NCBI GenBank assembly: GCA_029856625.1
Contig: JAHKLG010000018.1
Span: 1-15,286 of the forward strand
Reading direction: 5' to 3'
From: Candidatus Njordarchaeota archaeon
Lineage (GTDB): Archaea > Asgardarchaeota > Njordarchaeia > Njordarchaeales > Njordarchaeaceae
DNA length: 15,286 nucleotides
The translations under genes and the position numbers were made by a program. The notes beneath the pieces were generated by a model. That model did no database searches, was not told the DNA's origin, and saw only the letters and a list, made by a program, of their open reading frames with translations. Positions 13,484-15,286 of the stretch are shown one piece after another. Each line of letters starts with the position of its first letter. The stretch's first letter is position 1.

Positions 13484-14794
13484 ATGTATATGGGGCTTAA
13501 GGATGTAAGATACACACTTTCTGCTTGGACTGATCTCATACCTGAATCAGAAATAAGAAGACTTCTTCGTTTCACTGTAAAATATTATCTCGCAGGCGGA
13601 AAACCTGGAGTAATCCCTCTAGAAACATTTGCTAAGATACTAGAAGAAGTTAGCCATGAGCAGCTCGAGATGATAAAGGAGGGAAAGATAACAGATGTTA
13701 TAAACCAGTATAATTACGAAAAGACAGCGGGATATGATCCCTTAAGAATCGTTCTTGCGAGAAGATTGAGAGAGAGGGATAATATTCCTCTGCCGAGTAA
13801 TGATGAAGAGGCAAAAGAGAAAGTGATTATAACTACTGGTTCTCAGCAATCATTGTTCATACTCGGAGACATTCTTATTGATCCAGGCGATGTTATTATT
13901 GTTCCAGAACCAGCCTATTTGGGCTTTTTGGGTCCTATGATGAGATTCGGGGCGAGAATCGTCACAGTACCAACGGATGATAAAGGAATTATTCCAGAGT
14001 ATGTAGAGGAAGCAATAAAGAAGAGTGCAGAGAAATTTAAGAGAATACCAGATATAGTCTACGTGATCAGTGATTCAGACAATCCCAAAGGAACTACCTT
14101 ACCAATGGAGAGGAGAAAGAGACTCTATGAAATCGCGGAAGAAAATAAAATACTGCTCGTAGAGGACGCTGCTTATAGAGAGATTCAATTCCGGAAACCT
14201 CTCCCACCAATAAAATCGTTGGATAAGGAGAATAAATGGGTAGCTTATCTAAGAACAACCTCGAAGGAAGCTGCTGTACTTAGGGTTGGTTATTGTGTCA
14301 TACCAGATGAACTGATCGGAAACTTCCTGAAGTCTAAGGGATATATCGACCTGACCACACCTACGATAACGCAGGTTATACTGAAAATCTATTACGAAAA
14401 GTATATTGACAAGGTTCTTCCAGAAACTGTACGTGGTTATGAAAGAAGATGTAAAGCAATGATTAAGGCTATTGATGAACACTTCCCAGAAGGTTTTAGA
14501 ACAGATCCAACTGGAGGCTTCTTCGTATGGTGGGAGTCCGCTAATAAGAATTTCGATGCAGCGCGATTCCTACAAGAGGTTGCTATTCCAAATGAAGTAA
14601 GTTACGTACCAGGTGCCGCGTTCTATCCCTTGCCACAATTTGGTTACAGGTATGATCCAGATAGGAAAGATATCCTTCCTCTTAAGGATGTACCCAAAAA
14701 TACTATGCGGTTAAGCTATAGCTTCCTACCAGAGAATTTGATAGAAGAAGGAATAACTAGATTAGGCAAACTACTATCTGAGCATCTTAGGTGA
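13484..14794 (+). CDS. PLP-dependent aminotransferase, class I/II (fold type I)
   Basis: The protein has about 436 residues and the fold type I aminotransferase layout. The PLP phosphate site is TTGSQQSLF, followed by the ring-stacking Tyr in PEPAYLGF. SDSDNPKGTTLP stands where the family has NP-T/x-G. VEDAAYREI holds the PLP-N1 Asp. The Schiff-base Lys is in TTSKEAAVLRVGY, and the substrate-binding Arg near the end is in NTMRLSYSF. Lengths and motifs fit the 2-aminoadipate/aspartate/aromatic aminotransferase group (LysN-like), but the amino donor cannot be decided. The frame can start at GTG 13481, ATG 13484 or ATG 13490; none has a ribosome-binding site. Box A-like CTTTTTAAAA (13433-13442) or AATTTATT (about 13454-13461) suggests a short or missing leader. 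It overlaps no gene and runs directly into the flavin reductase-like gene. Confidence 0.88.
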   Translation: MYMGLKDVRYTLSAWTDLIPESEIRRLLRFTVKYYLAGGKPGVIPLETFAKILEEVSHEQLEMIKEGKITDVINQYNYEKTAGYDPLRIVLARRLRERDNIPLPSNDEEAKEKVIITTGSQQSLFILGDILIDPGDVIIVPEPAYLGFLGPMMRFGARIVTVPTDDKGIIPEYVEEAIKKSAEKFKRIPDIVYVISDSDNPKGTTLPMERRKRLYEIAEENKILLVEDAAYREIQFRKPLPPIKSLDKENKWVAYLRTTSKEAAVLRVGYCVIPDELIGNFLKSKGYIDLTTPTITQVILKIYYEKYIDKVLPETVRGYERRCKAMIKAIDEHFPEGFRTDPTGGFFVWWESANKNFDAARFLQEVAIPNEVSYVPGAAFYPLPQFGYRYDPDRKDILPLKDVPKNTMRLSYSFLPENLIEEGITRLGKLLSEHLR

Positions 14795-14802
14795 ACACAA
14801 AT

Positions 14803-15286
14803 ATGCTTAAGAAACTTAAAGATCCAAGATACGCATATCATTTAACATATCCAAAATTAACGGTAATCGTCACCTCTGGTACGTTTGAGAAACCAAATGC
14901 TATGGCTGCTAGTTGGCATACACACCTCTCCTTTGAACCTCCTCTTTATGGAGTCTCTATAGCACCCCGTAGATACACGTACAAGCTAATAAAGGAGACT
15001 GGAGAATTCTGTGTTAACTTCCTTCCATTTGAACTGTCAGAAAAAGTATGGCAGACAGGCTTAGTGTCTGGAGAAGAGATAGATAAGTTCTCAAAATTCG
15101 GTTTAACAAAAAAGGAGGCTTCTGCTGTCAAAGCCCCAATCATTGAAGAGAGTATAACGGTATTGGAATGCAAAGTTGTTCATGAATATCCTGTTGGGGA
15201 TCACATATTCTTTGTTGGAGAAATTGTGGCGGCTTGGTACAGGGAAGACTTAGTAGTTAATGATCGTGGACTATTAGACCCTAGAA
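14803..15286 (+). CDS. Flavin reductase-like (FMN-binding split barrel) protein, 3' end cut by window edge
   Basis: The frame is open from ATG 14803 to the right edge (161 codons), beginning MLKKLKDPRYAYHLTYPKLTVIVTSG. It matches the flavin reductase-like split barrel: the sequence N-A-M-A-A-S-W near residue 33, PPLYGVSIAPRRYTYKLIKETGEFCVNFL at about 47-75, and DHIFFVGEIV at about 139-148. These proteins bind FMN and reduce it, often for a partner oxygenase or as electron carriers. The ribosome-binding site GGTGA (14790-14794) contains the stop codon of the aminotransferase gene, 8 nt before the ATG, so the two genes are translationally linked in one operon. Confidence 0.85.
   Translation, partial: MLKKLKDPRYAYHLTYPKLTVIVTSGTFEKPNAMAASWHTHLSFEPPLYGVSIAPRRYTYKLIKETGEFCVNFLPFELSEKVWQTGLVSGEEIDKFSKFGLTKKEASAVKAPIIEESITVLECKVVHEYPVGDHIFFVGEIVAAWYREDLVVNDRGLLDPR

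Noticed and set aside
1..15286. tRNA, rRNA, CRISPR array or insertion sequence
   Set aside because: No T-arm-like GGTTCGAATCC sequence, no regularly spaced repeats, and no transposase or terminal inverted repeats were seen.

Overview
The window looks like chromosomal DNA of a hyperthermophilic archaeon, most likely a crenarchaeote (Thermoproteota). The evidence is: AT-rich DNA with AGA/AGG as the usual arginine codons, TATA-type promoters, ribosome-binding sites of the GGAGGTGATC type, TTG and GTG starts, a NucS/EndoMS mismatch endonuclease, a free-standing archaeal-type threonyl-tRNA editing domain, an archaeo-eukaryotic primase (AEP) fold protein, an ArcS-type archaeosine-synthase core domain, and two C/D box guide RNAs. 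I cannot name the genus.

Layout. 1-2132 (minus): a damage-control phosphatase-like DUF89/ARMT1 protein running off the left edge, and a duplicated MgtE/SLC41-type divalent-cation channel with no cytosolic domains. 2301-3776 (plus): an unrecognised 226-residue protein followed by a SAM-dependent methyltransferase, with a small membrane protein converging on it. 4306-6061: a PriS-like AEP protein (minus) and a stand-alone ThrRS editing domain (plus), read divergently from a very short gap. 6214-9596: a winged-helix-like protein, a SAMHD1-like HD phosphohydrolase, a rhomboid protease and a [4Fe-4S] ferredoxin. 9883-11859: a two-gene operon of a tRNA-guanine-transglycosylase-like (TGT) enzyme and a winged-helix/ArcS-core protein. 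12007-15286: a nitroreductase, NucS, a class I/II aminotransferase and a partial flavin reductase-like protein.

Two things stand out. First, two C/D box guide RNAs that protein-only annotation would miss. One lies at 8511-8577, with all boxes, 12-nt guide spacings, a 7-bp terminal stem touching both boxes and a TATA box at the right distance. The other lies at about 11911-11989, overlaps the naive 5' extension of the nitroreductase gene, and shows that this enzyme probably starts at 12007. Second, the operon at 9883-11859. Its first product keeps both TGT catalytic aspartates but has no zinc site or PUA domain, and reads GSADSASW around the nucleophile, as in DpdA-like relatives. Its second product carries the ArcS motif PC-x3-KPY-x2-S-x2-Q (the usual last His is Gln) behind a winged helix. 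Together they look like a split, minimal 7-deazaguanine insertion and conversion pair whose substrate, tRNA or DNA, is open.

The region is compact. Three convergent pairs overlap at their stops, most intergenic gaps are below 170 bp, and no gap reaches 300 bases. I see no transposon, CRISPR array, tRNA or rRNA gene.
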